From: Lactococcus termiticola
Lineage (GTDB): Bacteria; Bacillota; Bacilli; Lactobacillales; Streptococcaceae
Length of the DNA stretch: 64,000 nt
Direction: 5' to 3'
Assembly (NCBI RefSeq): GCF_003116835.1
Contig: NZ_BFFO01000008.1
Coordinates: forward strand, 22,245 to 86,244
Below the pieces are notes generated by a model. It saw only the letters and a list, made by a program, of their open reading frames with translations. It was not told where the DNA came from and did not search any database. Below are positions 1-8,029 of the stretch, in pieces (positions within the stretch are counted from its first letter, which is position 1; every line of letters starts with the position of its first letter). The translations under genes were made by a program, and so were the position numbers.

Positions 1-2
1 AC

Positions 3-116
3 AAATTAGGCATGGAAGCTGGAAGCTTCGCTGCCGGCCCAGGGCCAAATCCTGGCCACTCTGCTCTGGAACGACTTAAGCACAACTTACCTCATTTCTC
101 AGCAAAGAGCTTATAA
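3..116 (+). CDS. 3' end of an unidentified gene
   Basis: An open frame enters from the left edge and ends at TAA 114-116, giving 37 residues that include a Gly/Pro-rich stretch (AAGPGPNPGHSALERL). It is followed by a clear intrinsic terminator, which fits a real gene end. I do not recognise the family from this tail, and the frame could be chance. In Bacillus, yneF lies near tkt, but this tail does not look like a transketolase C-terminus. Confidence 0.4.
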   Translation, partial: KLGMEAGSFAAGPGPNPGHSALERLKHNLPHFSAKSL

Positions 117-142
117 ACCTTAACAACCTGTATTGACAGCAG

Positions 143-170
143 AAAAAACTGACAACCCTCAGTTTTTTTG
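143..170 (+). terminator. Intrinsic terminator after the left-edge gene
   Basis: Stem AAAAAACTGA / TCAGTTTTTT around a short CAACCC loop, ending in a T-run. It overlaps the spacer of the yneF promoter. Confidence 0.8.
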
Positions 171-177
171 ATATAAT
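149..177 (+). promoter_or_regulatory. yneF promoter
   Basis: CTGACA (149-154), a 17-bp spacer, then TATAAT (172-177). The -35 box lies inside the preceding terminator stem. Confidence 0.65.
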
Positions 178-210
178 TAAGTATCATTCAAAAACTTGAA
201 AGGTGATCTG

Positions 211-450
211 ATGAATATCGTTATCGTAGTTATTATTGCTATTGTTGCCCTCCTGGCTGGGACGGCTCTTGGGGTTTGGATTAGCCAACGCCAGACCAAG
301 AAAATCCTCATGGAAAACCCGCCCCTCAATGAAGATGCGGTTCGCATGATGATGAGCTCTATGGGCCGTAAGCCTTCTGAGACTCAGGTACAACAAGTCC
401 TCCGTCAGATTCGTCAATCAGCGAAACAGGCAGAAAAAAAGAAGAAGTAA
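211..450 (+). CDS. yneF: YneF family (UPF0154) small membrane protein
   Basis: This 79-residue protein has one N-terminal membrane helix (about residues 2-23) and a conserved charged cytosolic tail with an MENPPLNEDAVRMMMSSMGRKPS-type core, ending in a Lys-rich stretch. That is the UPF0154/YneF pattern; its function is not established. I chose ATG 211 because AAAGGTGAT lies just upstream at a normal distance; an in-frame TTG at 196 would overlap that ribosome-binding site. It is a single-gene unit between two terminators. Confidence 0.88.
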   Translation: MNIVIVVIIAIVALLAGTALGVWISQRQTKKILMENPPLNEDAVRMMMSSMGRKPSETQVQQVLRQIRQSAKQAEKKKK

Positions 451-451
451 G

Positions 452-475
452 AAAAACAGAGCAATCTGTTTTCTA
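452..475 (+). terminator. Intrinsic terminator after yneF
   Basis: Hairpin AAACAGA-GCAA-TCTGTTT followed by T/C-rich sequence, directly after the yneF stop. Confidence 0.7.
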
Positions 476-487
476 TTTACAGGATAT

Positions 488-511
488 TTTACATAATATT
501 AGTTATGAAAA
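488..511 (+). promoter_or_regulatory. Palindromic operator-like site A, upstream of murI-rdgB
   Basis: TTTACATA (488-495), 8-bp spacer, TATGAAAA (504-511). The right half-site runs into the ribosome-binding site AAAAGGAG of murI. The same spacing recurs at 1938, 3218 and 37645. The binding factor is unknown. Confidence 0.55.
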
Positions 512-520
512 GGAGCAAAG

Positions 521-1936
521 ATGGACAATAGACCTATTGGATTTTTAGACTCAGGTGTTGGTGGCCTCACGGTCGTCAAAGAGCTTTTACGGCAACTGCC
601 TAACGAAGAAGTCATCTACATCGGTGACTCAAAGCGGGCCCCCTACGGCTCAAGAAATAAAGATGAAATTTTGGCCTTCACTTGGGAGATGGTTAATTTT
701 CTCCTTTCTAAAAATGTAAAAATGATTGTCATGGCCTGCAATACAGCAACCGCTGTCGCCCTGGAGGACGTCAAAGAAAAACTCGACATCCCTGTCCTGG
801 GTGTGATTCAAGCCGGTGCCTCAGCAGTGGTCCAAAAGACCCGCAGCAAGCAGGTCGCCGTCATTGCGACCGAAGCTACTGTCAAATCCTCAGCCTATAA
901 GGACATCATTCACCGCAAGTCACCGAGTGTTGAGCTGACGAGCCTGGCCTGCCCTAAATTTGTCCCCCTGGTCGAAGCTAATATGATGGCAATGCCAGAG
1001 GCTAAGGCCGTCGTCAAAGAAAGCCTTGCTCCATTAAAAGGCAAGGTCGACAGCCTGATTTTAGGCTGTACCCACTATCCCCTGCTCAAGCCTCTGATCC
1101 AGGAGGAGATGGGCCCAGAGGTCCAGCTCATCGACTCAGGGGCTGAGACGGTCCGGGATATTTCTGTCCTGTCCAATTACTTCCTGATTTCAGGCAGCGA
1201 GCGAGAAGCTATCCAGCACCGTTTTTATACAACGGGTGACCCGGCTACCTTTAAGGCGATTGCAGGCCAATGGCTCAATATTGATGATATTAAAGTAGAA
1301 GAAGTTGACCTCAGCCAAAGTCAGCCCAAGACAAAAACTCTTATCGTCGCTACTCGAAACCAGGGCAAGGCCAGAGAATTTGAAGCCCTATTCTCAGACC
1401 GGGGCTACAGCATCAAGACCCTTAACGACTATCCTGAGCTCCCTGAAATCGAAGAGACGGCCGACAGCTTTGAAGGCAATGCCCGCCTCAAGGCGGAGAC
1501 CATCGCTGAAATCACAGGTGAGCTGGTCGTGGGCGACGACTCAGGCCTCTGTGTCGATGTCCTCGGTGGCCTGCCTGGTGTCTGGAGCCACCGCTTTGCC
1601 GGTCCAGACCCAACAGACGAGCAAAACATGTCCAAGCTCCTTCATGAGCTGGCTTCAACAGCCCTAATACCAGAACGTCGAACCGCCCATTTCCATACGA
1701 CACTCGTCGCATCCATGCCTGGAAAGGAAAGTCTGGTCATTGATGCCGACTGGCCTGGTAGAATCGCCACAGCACCTAAAGGGGAAGATGGCTTTGGCTA
1801 CGACCCGATTTTCTTGGTCGGCAATGGCGACCTGACTGCAGCCGAGCTCCCCTTTGAAGAAAAGAACGAGCAATCCCACCGGGGCCAGGCCTTGCGCAAA
1901 TTGATGGTCGAGTTGCCATCCTGGCTTGACAAATAA
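521..1936 (+). CDS. Glutamate racemase fused to RdgB/HAM1 dITP/XTP pyrophosphatase
   Basis: A two-domain protein of 471 residues. Residues 1 to about 268 are glutamate racemase (MurI), which makes D-glutamate for peptidoglycan: LDSGVGG with Asp10/Ser11, the catalytic cysteines Cys73 (MACNTATA) and Cys183 (LGCTHYP), and His185. Residues from about 273 on are a non-canonical purine NTP pyrophosphatase (RdgB/Ham1) beginning [13 protein letters not shown] and containing GDDSGLCVD and [11 protein letters not shown]; this enzyme cleans dITP/XTP from the nucleotide pool. The two genes are neighbours in streptococci; here no stop separates them. Ribosome-binding site AAAAGGAG precedes ATG 521. Confidence 0.93.
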   Translation: MDNRPIGFLDSGVGGLTVVKELLRQLPNEEVIYIGDSKRAPYGSRNKDEILAFTWEMVNFLLSKNVKMIVMACNTATAVALEDVKEKLDIPVLGVIQAGASAVVQKTRSKQVAVIATEATVKSSAYKDIIHRKSPSVELTSLACPKFVPLVEANMMAMPEAKAVVKESLAPLKGKVDSLILGCTHYPLLKPLIQEEMGPEVQLIDSGAETVRDISVLSNYFLISGSEREAIQHRFYTTGDPATFKAIAGQWLNIDDIKVEEVDLSQSQPKTKTLIVATRNQGKAREFEALFSDRGYSIKTLNDYPELPEIEETADSFEGNARLKAETIAEITGELVVGDDSGLCVDVLGGLPGVWSHRFAGPDPTDEQNMSKLLHELASTALIPERRTAHFHTTLVASMPGKESLVIDADWPGRIATAPKGEDGFGYDPIFLVGNGDLTAAELPFEEKNEQSHRGQALRKLMVELPSWLDK

Positions 1937-1961
1937 ATTTACATAGTGTATATTATGTAAA
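1926..1961 (+). promoter_or_regulatory. Promoter and palindromic site B for the phosphoesterase gene
   Basis: TTGACA (1926-1931), 17-bp spacer, TATATT (1949-1954). A perfect inverted repeat TTTACATA-N8-TATGTAAA (1938-1961) covers the -10 box and the likely start point, as a repressor site would. The -35 box lies inside the end of murI-rdgB. Confidence 0.6.
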
Positions 1962-1973
1962 GAGGATAAAAAT

Positions 1974-2486
1974 ATGTTTCTTGTAATGAGTGATTCTCAC
2001 TATGACCGCAAGGTCGTCGAGCAAATTAAGGCAAAATACCAAGGCCAGGTCTCAGCGATTTTTCACTGCGGAGATTCTGAGCTGGAGTCATCTGACTCTG
2101 TCTGGTCAGGCGTTCATGTTGTCGCAGGCAACTGTGACTATGACCCTGGCTATAAGGAAAGCAAGCTGGTTGAAGTCGAGGGCAAGCGTGTCCTCATTAG
2201 TCATGGCCACCTTTACAATGTCGGCTTTGGCCTAGACCGCTACAGCTATTTTGCTGAAGAGCAGAAGGCTGATATTGCCTTGTTTGGCCATATCCACCAG
2301 CCGGTTGCCCAAGTCATCGGCAAGACCCTTTTTATCAACCCGGGTTCTGTTTCACAGCCTAGGGGGCAGTACAATATAAAGATGTATGCGACTGTAGAAG
2401 TAGAGGATAACTACTACAAGGTCACATATTATACACTAGAGCATGAGCCGATTGACGGCTTAGCATTTGAATTTACTATCGGATAA
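1974..2486 (+). CDS. YfcE/MJ0936-type metallophosphoesterase
   Basis: A calcineurin-like phosphoesterase of 170 residues with the full metal-ligand set: D7 and H9 (SDSHYD), D34 (HCGDSE), N53 (AGNCDYD), H77 and H79 (SHGH), H106 and H108 (FGHIHQP). Family members hydrolyse phosphodiesters in vitro; the cellular substrate is unknown. It follows murI-rdgB and precedes the xerD-like gene, the order found in pneumococcus. Its ribosome-binding site AAAGAGGAT lies next to palindrome B. In streptococci a CBS-domain gene usually comes next; it is missing here. Confidence 0.88.
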   Translation: MFLVMSDSHYDRKVVEQIKAKYQGQVSAIFHCGDSELESSDSVWSGVHVVAGNCDYDPGYKESKLVEVEGKRVLISHGHLYNVGFGLDRYSYFAEEQKADIALFGHIHQPVAQVIGKTLFINPGSVSQPRGQYNIKMYATVEVEDNYYKVTYYTLEHEPIDGLAFEFTIG

Positions 2487-2489
2487 TTT

Positions 2490-3212
2490 ATGAAACTACC
2501 CAATGAGGTCCAGGCTTTTCTGGAAAGCAAACAATTCTCAAAGAATACAAAGGCAAACTACCTCTATGATCTCCGTCATCTGATGGCCTTTTTTGAGGAC
2601 CAGGAGCTTTCTGATGAAAGCCTCAAGCTCTATAAAAAGAGTCTGGGAGAGCTTTCGGCAACAGCCCAACGACGTAAGATTTCATCGACCAATCAATACC
2701 TTTCTTATCTCTATCAACAGAAAAAAATTGATAGCTTTTTCAAGATGACTCAAGTCGCAGCGGCCCCTTCTGCTAGCAATCCTAGGACAGTGGCAGAAAT
2801 ACAGGACTTTAGTTCCTTCTATAAGCCACTGACTGTGACCTCGCCAGGCCATTTCCTGGCCCTGGTCATCCTAGAATTTGGTCTGAATTTTTCAGAAATC
2901 CAACAGCTCCGCTGGGAGGACTTCAACTGGAACTTCAAAGTCTTGACCATCGAAAAGTCTGGCATCAAGCGTGTCCTCCCCATCGACGACCGCTTTGCCC
3001 TCATGGTCAAGCAGATCAACAATGCAGACGAGCTCTTTACCAAGTCCAGACAGTTCTTATATCTGGAGCTGAAGAAGTACACGCCAATCACAGCCAAGGC
3101 CCTGCGTGAGCAATATATCTTGAGGCAGGTCGCTGAAGGAAAGACCATCTACGAACTTGCCCAAAACCTGGGTCTGCTCACAATTTACACGCTTGAGAAA
3201 TATTACAGATAA
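2490..3212 (+). CDS. XerD-like protein, catalytically degenerate tyrosine recombinase
   Basis: At 240 residues this is shorter than true XerC/D (about 300). It has an N-terminal SAM-like core-binding domain (1 to about 85) and a reduced catalytic domain. The first catalytic Arg is replaced (EFGLNFSEI where active enzymes have GLRxSE). The HxLR box reads AKALRE, and only the final Tyr region (LEKYYR) survives. This matches the streptococcal 'XerD-like' family next to scpA, which is thought not to recombine DNA. It starts 3 nt after the phosphoesterase stop with a weak ribosome-binding site, so translation is probably coupled. The true terminus recombinase in this window is xerS. Confidence 0.82.
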   Translation: MKLPNEVQAFLESKQFSKNTKANYLYDLRHLMAFFEDQELSDESLKLYKKSLGELSATAQRRKISSTNQYLSYLYQQKKIDSFFKMTQVAAAPSASNPRTVAEIQDFSSFYKPLTVTSPGHFLALVILEFGLNFSEIQQLRWEDFNWNFKVLTIEKSGIKRVLPIDDRFALMVKQINNADELFTKSRQFLYLELKKYTPITAKALREQYILRQVAEGKTIYELAQNLGLLTIYTLEKYYR

Positions 3213-3217
3213 GGAAT

Positions 3218-3241
3218 TTTACATTATATTTATTATGTAAA
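3218..3241 (+). promoter_or_regulatory. Palindromic operator-like site C, upstream of scpA
   Basis: TTTACATT (3218-3225), 8-bp spacer, TATGTAAA (3234-3241), 8 nt before the scpA ATG. A TATATT box (3225-3230) overlaps the left half, with ATTACA 17 bp upstream, so scpA may have its own promoter covered by this site. Confidence 0.55.
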
Positions 3242-3249
3242 CTCACCAG

Positions 3250-4005
3250 ATGGAAGAAATCAAAATCAAGATCAATGACTTTGAGGGGCCTCTCGACCTC
3301 CTCCTTCATTTGGTCAGCCAATACAAGATGGATGTCTTTCAGGTCCCGCTTGTCCCGGTTATCGAGCAATACCTGACCTATGTCAACACCATGAAAAATC
3401 TAGAGCTTGAGATTGCGGGCGACTATATGGTCATGGCCAGCCAGCTCATGCTGATCAAGTCCAGACGACTTTTGCCGACAGTCGCTGATGAATTTCAAGA
3501 GGACACGGAGCAGTTGGAGCAGGATATCCTGAGCCAGATTGATGAATACCGGAAGTTCAAGGCCTTATCCCAAGAGCTGGCCGGTCTTCATGAAAATCGC
3601 AGTCAATTTTATTCTAAGGCTAAGACTGAGGTCATCTCTGACGATGTTGTTCTATTAAAAGACAAGTCGACGATCGACCTTTACCTGGCCTTTAACCGCC
3701 TGCTTGAAATCAAGCAACAGATGGATACGGCCAATAATACGACGATTGAGGCGGAGAAGTACTCGATTGCAGATAAAATTGTCCTCCTGATTGAAGACTT
3801 TAAGCATTACGAGACGAGGACTTTTAGTCAGCTTTTTGCTGAAGATACCAGTCGCGAGGAGATGTTGACGACCTTCCTGGCCCTGCTGGAATTAATCAAA
3901 AACCAAGTCCTCAGTTTTGAGCAAGAAGATACCTTTGCTGAGATTAGCTTTAGAAGAAACGAACAACTACAAGAAGAGGAGGCAGACGATGGCCAAAGAG
4001 CATAA
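3250..4005 (+). CDS. scpA: Segregation and condensation protein A (kleisin)
   Basis: ScpA bridges the Smc heads and, with ScpB, drives chromosome organisation and segregation. The 251-residue protein has the kleisin N-terminal start IKINDFEGPLDLLLHLV (residues 6-22), a central MASQLMLIKSRRLLP segment, and a C-terminal winged-helix region (about 200-240). It overlaps scpB by 17 nt, so the two are translationally coupled, as is usual for this pair. There is no good ribosome-binding site before ATG 3250; palindrome C ends 8 nt before it. Confidence 0.93.
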   Translation: MEEIKIKINDFEGPLDLLLHLVSQYKMDVFQVPLVPVIEQYLTYVNTMKNLELEIAGDYMVMASQLMLIKSRRLLPTVADEFQEDTEQLEQDILSQIDEYRKFKALSQELAGLHENRSQFYSKAKTEVISDDVVLLKDKSTIDLYLAFNRLLEIKQQMDTANNTTIEAEKYSIADKIVLLIEDFKHYETRTFSQLFAEDTSREEMLTTFLALLELIKNQVLSFEQEDTFAEISFRRNEQLQEEEADDGQRA

Positions 4006-4567
4006 TCCCCTAGCTAGCTTTGAGCTCCTGCTTTTTGTTGCTGGCGAAGAGGGTATCCGGCTGGACGAGCTGGCCGACCTGTCAGGACTAAAAAAGCAGG
4101 CCTGCCTCCAACAGCTGGACAAGCTCAAGGAGAAGTATGAGGCTGATAGCGACTCTGCCCTGACCATTATTGAGACGGCAGACAAGTATCGGATGGCGAC
4201 CAAGCCTGATTTTGCAGACTTGCTCAAGGCCTATGCCAAGACACCGCTTAATCAATCCCTGTCGAAGTCGGCCCTCGAGGTCCTGACCATCATTGCCTAC
4301 AAACAGCCGATTACCAGGGCTGGGATTGACCAGATTCGAGGGGTCAACTCGTCTGGTGTCATTTCGACCTTGCGGGCTTTTGACCTGATTGAAAAGTCGG
4401 GGACCCTTGAGGTGCCAGGGCGCCCAGGCCTTTACAGTACGACAGAATTTTTCCTGGACTATATCGGGATCAATCAGCTTTCTGACTTGCCAGAAGTTGA
4501 TGAGAGCCAATTCGAGGCCGAGCAAGCCATTTTATTTGAGGAAACAAAGACTGATGAGAATCAATAA
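3989..4567 (+). CDS. scpB: Segregation and condensation protein B
   Basis: ScpB, 192 residues, contains two winged-helix domains; the second includes AYKQPITRAGIDQIRGV, a hallmark of the family. It binds ScpA in the Smc complex. I chose ATG 3989 because AGAGGAGG sits 7-14 nt upstream, inside the scpA end. An upstream in-frame extension is just scpA sequence read in another frame. It overlaps rluB by 14 nt. Confidence 0.93.
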   Translation: MAKEHNPLASFELLLFVAGEEGIRLDELADLSGLKKQACLQQLDKLKEKYEADSDSALTIIETADKYRMATKPDFADLLKAYAKTPLNQSLSKSALEVLTIIAYKQPITRAGIDQIRGVNSSGVISTLRAFDLIEKSGTLEVPGRPGLYSTTEFFLDYIGINQLSDLPEVDESQFEAEQAILFEETKTDENQ

Positions 4568-5273
4568 ATACCTCGCCCATGCGGGTGTCGCAAGCCGTCG
4601 TAAGGCTGAAGAGCTGATTTTAGCCGGCAAAGTCACGGTCAACAATGCGGTCATGGACAATCTGGCCTACCAGGTTCAGGCCGGTGACCGTGTCGAAGTC
4701 GATGGCGTGGCTGTCTACAATGAAGAACCGGTTTATTACCTGCTCAACAAGCCCCGTGGCGTGATTTCTGCCGTGTCAGATGACAAGGGACGTAAGACCG
4801 TGCTTGATTTGCTTGGAGCGGTCAAAGAACGGATTTACCCGGTCGGCCGGCTTGACTGGGATACCAGTGGTCTCTTGATTTTGACCAATGACGGCGAGTT
4901 TACCAACCTGATGACCCACCCAAGACACGAGATTGATAAGGTCTATATCGCCAAGGTCGAAGGCCAGGCCAACAAGGAAAATCTCCGACCACTGACCCTG
5001 GGTATGACCATCGAAGGCAAGAAAATCAGCCCTGCCCGCTATGAGATTTTGAAGCAGGACAAGGCTAAGAACAGCTCTGTTGTCAGCCTGACCATCCATG
5101 AAGGACAAAACCATCAGGTCAAGAACATGTTCAAGGCCGTTGGCCTGCCTGTCCAAAAGCTCAGCCGGAGCCAGTACGGCACACTGACCCTTGACGGCCT
5201 CCAGGTCGGCCAGTATCGGCGGATGACCAAGAAGGAAGTTTCCCAGCTGGTCAATGCGGCTCAGAACAAGTAA
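4554..5273 (+). CDS. rluB: 23S rRNA pseudouridine synthase RluB
   Basis: A 239-residue protein with an N-terminal S4 RNA-binding domain (INKYLAHAGVASRRKAEEL, residues 3-21) followed by an RsuA/RluB catalytic domain. The catalytic Asp is D101 in YPVGRLDWDTSGLLILTNDG. It converts a uridine in domain V of 23S rRNA to pseudouridine. ATG 4554 lies within the 3' end of scpB. It is the last gene of the murI-to-rluB run, followed by a terminator. RsuA-family paralogues modify other sites, but the position after scpB favours RluB. Confidence 0.9.
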   Translation: MRINKYLAHAGVASRRKAEELILAGKVTVNNAVMDNLAYQVQAGDRVEVDGVAVYNEEPVYYLLNKPRGVISAVSDDKGRKTVLDLLGAVKERIYPVGRLDWDTSGLLILTNDGEFTNLMTHPRHEIDKVYIAKVEGQANKENLRPLTLGMTIEGKKISPARYEILKQDKAKNSSVVSLTIHEGQNHQVKNMFKAVGLPVQKLSRSQYGTLTLDGLQVGQYRRMTKKEVSQLVNAAQNK

Positions 5274-5309
5274 AATCAAGACTTATAAAAGGGTCTAAAA
5301 AATTAAAAA

Positions 5310-5340
5310 CAAGTCATTTGCCTAGGCAATGGCTTTTTGT
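5310..5340 (+). terminator. Intrinsic terminator after rluB
   Basis: Stem AGTCATTTGCC / GGCAATGGCT with a two-base loop and a T-run. It physically overlaps the -35 region of the ribU promoter. Confidence 0.7.
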
Positions 5341-5346
5341 TATAAT
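5318..5346 (+). promoter_or_regulatory. ribU promoter
   Basis: TTGCCT (5318-5323), exactly 17 bp, TATAAT (5341-5346); the FMN riboswitch starts a few bases later. Confidence 0.75.
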
Positions 5347-5350
5347 GAAT

Positions 5351-5480
5351 TTATCTTCAGGGCACCGTGAAATTCGGGACCGGCGGTTAAAGTCCGCGAG
5401 GCGAAAGCCTGATGTGGTGTAATTCCACAACCGACTGTACAGTCAGGATGGGAGAAGATGACAGTTTTTTGTCGGGCTTT
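5351..5480 (+). ncRNA. FMN riboswitch (RFN element) with terminator
   Basis: The aptamer shows the conserved RFN blocks: ATCTTCAGGGCA, GTGAAATTC, GACCGGCGGTTAAAGTCC, GCGAGGCGAAAGC, GATGTGGTG, AATTCCACAACCGAC, and closing GGATGGGAGAAGAT. It is followed by GACAG, a T-run and GTCGGGCTTTTTG; CCGAC at 5431 can pair with GTCGG as a terminator stem. It should shut off ribU when FMN is plentiful. Confidence 0.95.
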
Positions 5481-5569
5481 TTGTGCTACCAGAAAGCTCC
5501 AACTTAATAATCTGCTATCTACTCCTCTGAATTTTGAAGAACTACTTTTTCATCTTTGGAGGATTTTTT

Positions 5570-6142
5570 ATGTCTAAAACACGTCGCATGACGCTGATTG
5601 CAGTGCTGAGTGCTGTTTCTGTGATTTTGTCACAGTTTCCGCAGTTTCCCTTGCTTCCAGGCGTCGATTTCTTGAAAATTGATTTTTCACTCATTCCAAT
5701 TCTCATCGGCCTCTTTATTCTGGGCCGACTGAGAGATGGCTTTTGGATCCTGATTGTCCGGACCCTGGCCTGGTTATTCTTCTTTAACCAAGGCGTGACG
5801 ACCATCATTGGCCTGCCGATGAATTTCATCGCTGTCACTGTCTTCATGGTCATTATCTGGTTCTTCTTGAAGAAGGACTTCAGTATGAAGAAGTACATCC
5901 TGTCTGGCCTCTTGGCGACCATTGCCTTGACTGCTGTGATGTTTTTGTTGAATGCCGTCTACGCCATCCCAGCCTATGTGGCCTTTGCCCATTATCCTGC
6001 TGAGATGCTGGGCTTGGGCAATTACCTGCTCGCAGCGATTCTGCCTTTCAACCTGATTGAGGGTGTCATCTTTACATTGGCCTTTGGAGCTGTCTACTGG
6101 GCACTTCGTGGGGCAAAGGCTGTTAAATTTGTGAATGCTTAA
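5570..6142 (+). CDS. ribU: Riboflavin ECF transporter S component RibU
   Basis: RibU is the substrate-binding membrane subunit of the energy-coupling factor transporter for riboflavin. The 190-residue protein is strongly hydrophobic with about six membrane segments and matches the family in TLIAVLSAVSVILSQF near the N-terminus and LPGVDFLKIDFSLIP. Control by the FMN riboswitch supports the assignment. ATG 5570 follows TTTGGAGGA. The shared EcfA/EcfT energising module is not in this window. Confidence 0.93.
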   Translation: MSKTRRMTLIAVLSAVSVILSQFPQFPLLPGVDFLKIDFSLIPILIGLFILGRLRDGFWILIVRTLAWLFFFNQGVTTIIGLPMNFIAVTVFMVIIWFFLKKDFSMKKYILSGLLATIALTAVMFLLNAVYAIPAYVAFAHYPAEMLGLGNYLLAAILPFNLIEGVIFTLAFGAVYWALRGAKAVKFVNA

Positions 6143-6147
6143 TAATG

Positions 6148-6172
6148 AAGAACGGGGAGCCGTTCTTTTTTA
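6148..6172 (+). terminator. Intrinsic terminator after ribU
   Basis: Stem AAGAACGG-GGAG-CCGTTCTT followed by TTTT. Confidence 0.85.
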
Positions 6173-6204
6173 GTTAAAAACAATAGCATTTTATAACCCC
6201 AATA

Positions 6205-6213
6205 TGCTATACT
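6205..6213 (+). promoter_or_regulatory. Extended -10 promoter giving a leaderless rarD mRNA
   Basis: TGC-TATACT, then exactly six bases (CTTAAA) before ATG 6220. The expected start point is the A of the start codon, and no ribosome-binding site is present. The -35 region is weak. Confidence 0.6.
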
Positions 6214-6219
6214 CTTAAA

Positions 6220-7098
6220 ATGAATAAAAAATTAGGTATCATCCTCGCCATCGCCTGCTACGTCCTCTGGGGTTCGCTCGGTCTCTTTTGGAATCTTTTG
6301 TCTGGTGTCAATTCCTACGAGGTCTTTTCTTATCGTATTTTAGCGACGGTGCTCACGATGCTCTTATATTTCCTTTTCACAGGCCGATTTTCAAAGCTCA
6401 AAAATGAATTGAAAGAAGTTAGAAAGTCTAAAAAAGCACTCGCTTCAGGTGTGATTGCTGCCTTCTTGGTTGGGACAAATTGGCTGGTCTATATCATTGC
6501 AATTGCCAACGGCCAAGCGACAAGTGCAAGTCTGGGTTACTACATCACGCCCTTGATTTCGGTCTTGCTTGCAGTCATTTTCCTCAAAGAAAAAATCGAG
6601 CGATATACAGTGATTGCTGTGATTGTTGCCTTTATCGGTGTCCTGCTGATGACTTTAGAAAATGGCAAACTACCCGTGATCACGCTGGTTTTAGCGATTA
6701 CCTTTGGTTTGTATGGTCTTTTTAAGAAAAACATCAAGATGTCGAGTGACGTTTCAATCACCTTTGAAGCTATCGTGATTGCCCCTTTTGTCCTCATTTT
6801 TCTGATTTTCTTTGCACAACACAGTTTCCTTTCATACTCAGTGCCAGAGATGGTTTTCCTGCTCTTGTCAGGGATTGTGACAGCGATTCCCCTCTTGCTT
6901 TTTGCTGAGAGTCTGAAAAATGCAGACCTTAACACGGTTGGTTTCCTGCAATATATCAATCCAAGCCTGCAGCTCCTCGTTGCCCTCTTTGTCTTCAAAG
7001 AAAGCTTGACGGCCAGCAGTTTTCAGAGTCTCGCCCTGATTTTGCTGTCTATTCTTATTTTTATCATAGGCCAGATTGTCAGCTTAAGAAGAAAATGA
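6220..7098 (+). CDS. rarD: RarD-type EamA (DMT) transporter
   Basis: This 292-residue protein has about ten hydrophobic helices in two EamA repeats. Residues 5-20 (LGIILAIACYVLWGSL) and NWLVYIIAIANGQATSASLGYYITPL match the RarD subgroup. The natural substrate of RarD proteins is unknown. The gene lacks a Shine-Dalgarno sequence and probably starts on a leaderless transcript. No terminator separates it from murB, which has its own promoter inside the end of this gene. Confidence 0.85.
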   Translation: MNKKLGIILAIACYVLWGSLGLFWNLLSGVNSYEVFSYRILATVLTMLLYFLFTGRFSKLKNELKEVRKSKKALASGVIAAFLVGTNWLVYIIAIANGQATSASLGYYITPLISVLLAVIFLKEKIERYTVIAVIVAFIGVLLMTLENGKLPVITLVLAITFGLYGLFKKNIKMSSDVSITFEAIVIAPFVLIFLIFFAQHSFLSYSVPEMVFLLLSGIVTAIPLLLFAESLKNADLNTVGFLQYINPSLQLLVALFVFKESLTASSFQSLALILLSILIFIIGQIVSLRRK

Positions 7099-7104
7099 TA
7101 AAAT
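7076..7104 (+). promoter_or_regulatory. murB promoter, probably leaderless
   Basis: TTGTCA (7076-7081), 17-bp spacer, TAAAAT (7099-7104). The six bases ATGACT follow, then ATG 7111, so transcription should begin at the second ATG. Confidence 0.6.
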
Positions 7105-7110
7105 ATGACT

Positions 7111-7998
7111 ATGATTATTCCAGAAGAATTAAAAAACTTTGAGGTCAAGTTTGATGCTCCCTTGTCAGATTACACCTTTACCAAGGTGGGTGGTCAGGCT
7201 GATATTTTAGCCTTTCCAAAGACAGTCGATGAGGTCGCCCAGCTAATCAAGTTGGCCAATAAGAGTGAAACCCCGTTGACTGTCCTTGGCAACGCCTCCA
7301 ACCTGATTGTCAAAGACAGCGGGATTCGTGGCATGGTCATCCTGCTTGAAAAGCTCGACAAGGTCAACTATGCCGGCTACAGTCTTGAAGCTCAGGCTGG
7401 AGCCAAACTTATCGATGTCTCCCGCATTGCCCTCGAGCATAGCCTCTCTGGGCTTGAGTTTGCCTGCGGGATTCCTGGTTCTATCGGTGGCGCGGTCTAC
7501 ATGAATGCCGGTGCCTACGATGGCGAAATTTCGCATGTTCTAGCTTCATGCAAGGTCATCGACATGGAGGGCAATATCAAGGTCTTGAGCAAGGAAGACA
7601 TGCGCTTTGGCTACCGCCAGTCGGCTGTTCAAAATGAAAAGCTGATTGTCTTATCAGCCAAGTTTGACCTGAAGGCCGGCGACCCGAGCCTGATCAAGGC
7701 TGACATGGACAAGTTTACCGAGCTCCGTGAGTCCAAGCAACCGCTGGAATACCCAAGCTGCGGCTCGGTCTTCAAGCGGCCGGCCGGCTATTTTGCTGGC
7801 CAGCTGATTCAAGAAGCGGGCTGCCAGGGCCACCGGATTGGTGGTGTTGAGGTTTCGACCAAGCATGCTGGCTTCATGGTCAATGTTGACCAGGGCACAG
7901 CCTCTGATTATATTGCCCTGATTGACTGGGTCATTGAGCAGGTCAAAGCCAAGTCTGGTGTGACCTTAGAGCCTGAAGTCCGGATCATCGGCGATTGA
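7111..7998 (+). CDS. murB: UDP-N-acetylenolpyruvoylglucosamine reductase MurB
   Basis: MurB reduces enolpyruvyl-UDP-GlcNAc to UDP-MurNAc in the cytoplasm using FAD and NADPH. The FAD-binding part has [16 protein letters not shown] (59-74) and [20 protein letters not shown] (120-139). The proton-donor Ser is S219 (CGSVFKRP), and the C-terminal Glu is E289 (EPEVRIIG). This is the short (type IIb) form usual in Gram-positives. Two ATGs are possible (7105 and 7111). I prefer 7111 because the -10 box ends at 7104 and there is no ribosome-binding site, so a transcript starting there would be leaderless. murB beside potA is conserved in this family. Confidence 0.93.
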   Translation: MIIPEELKNFEVKFDAPLSDYTFTKVGGQADILAFPKTVDEVAQLIKLANKSETPLTVLGNASNLIVKDSGIRGMVILLEKLDKVNYAGYSLEAQAGAKLIDVSRIALEHSLSGLEFACGIPGSIGGAVYMNAGAYDGEISHVLASCKVIDMEGNIKVLSKEDMRFGYRQSAVQNEKLIVLSAKFDLKAGDPSLIKADMDKFTELRESKQPLEYPSCGSVFKRPAGYFAGQLIQEAGCQGHRIGGVEVSTKHAGFMVNVDQGTASDYIALIDWVIEQVKAKSGVTLEPEVRIIGD

Positions 7999-8023
7999 TT
8001 TTTGAAAAAAAATAGATTATAAT
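7995..8023 (+). promoter_or_regulatory. potABCD promoter
   Basis: TTGATT (7995-8000) overlapping the murB stop, 17-bp spacer, TATAAT (8018-8023). The start point should fall near 8030, just before the structured leader. Confidence 0.75.
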
Positions 8024-8029
8024 AAAGAA

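Noticed and set aside
4389..4553. N-terminal extension of rluB
   Set aside because: The extension is scpB sequence in another frame; the S4 domain begins at ATG 4554.
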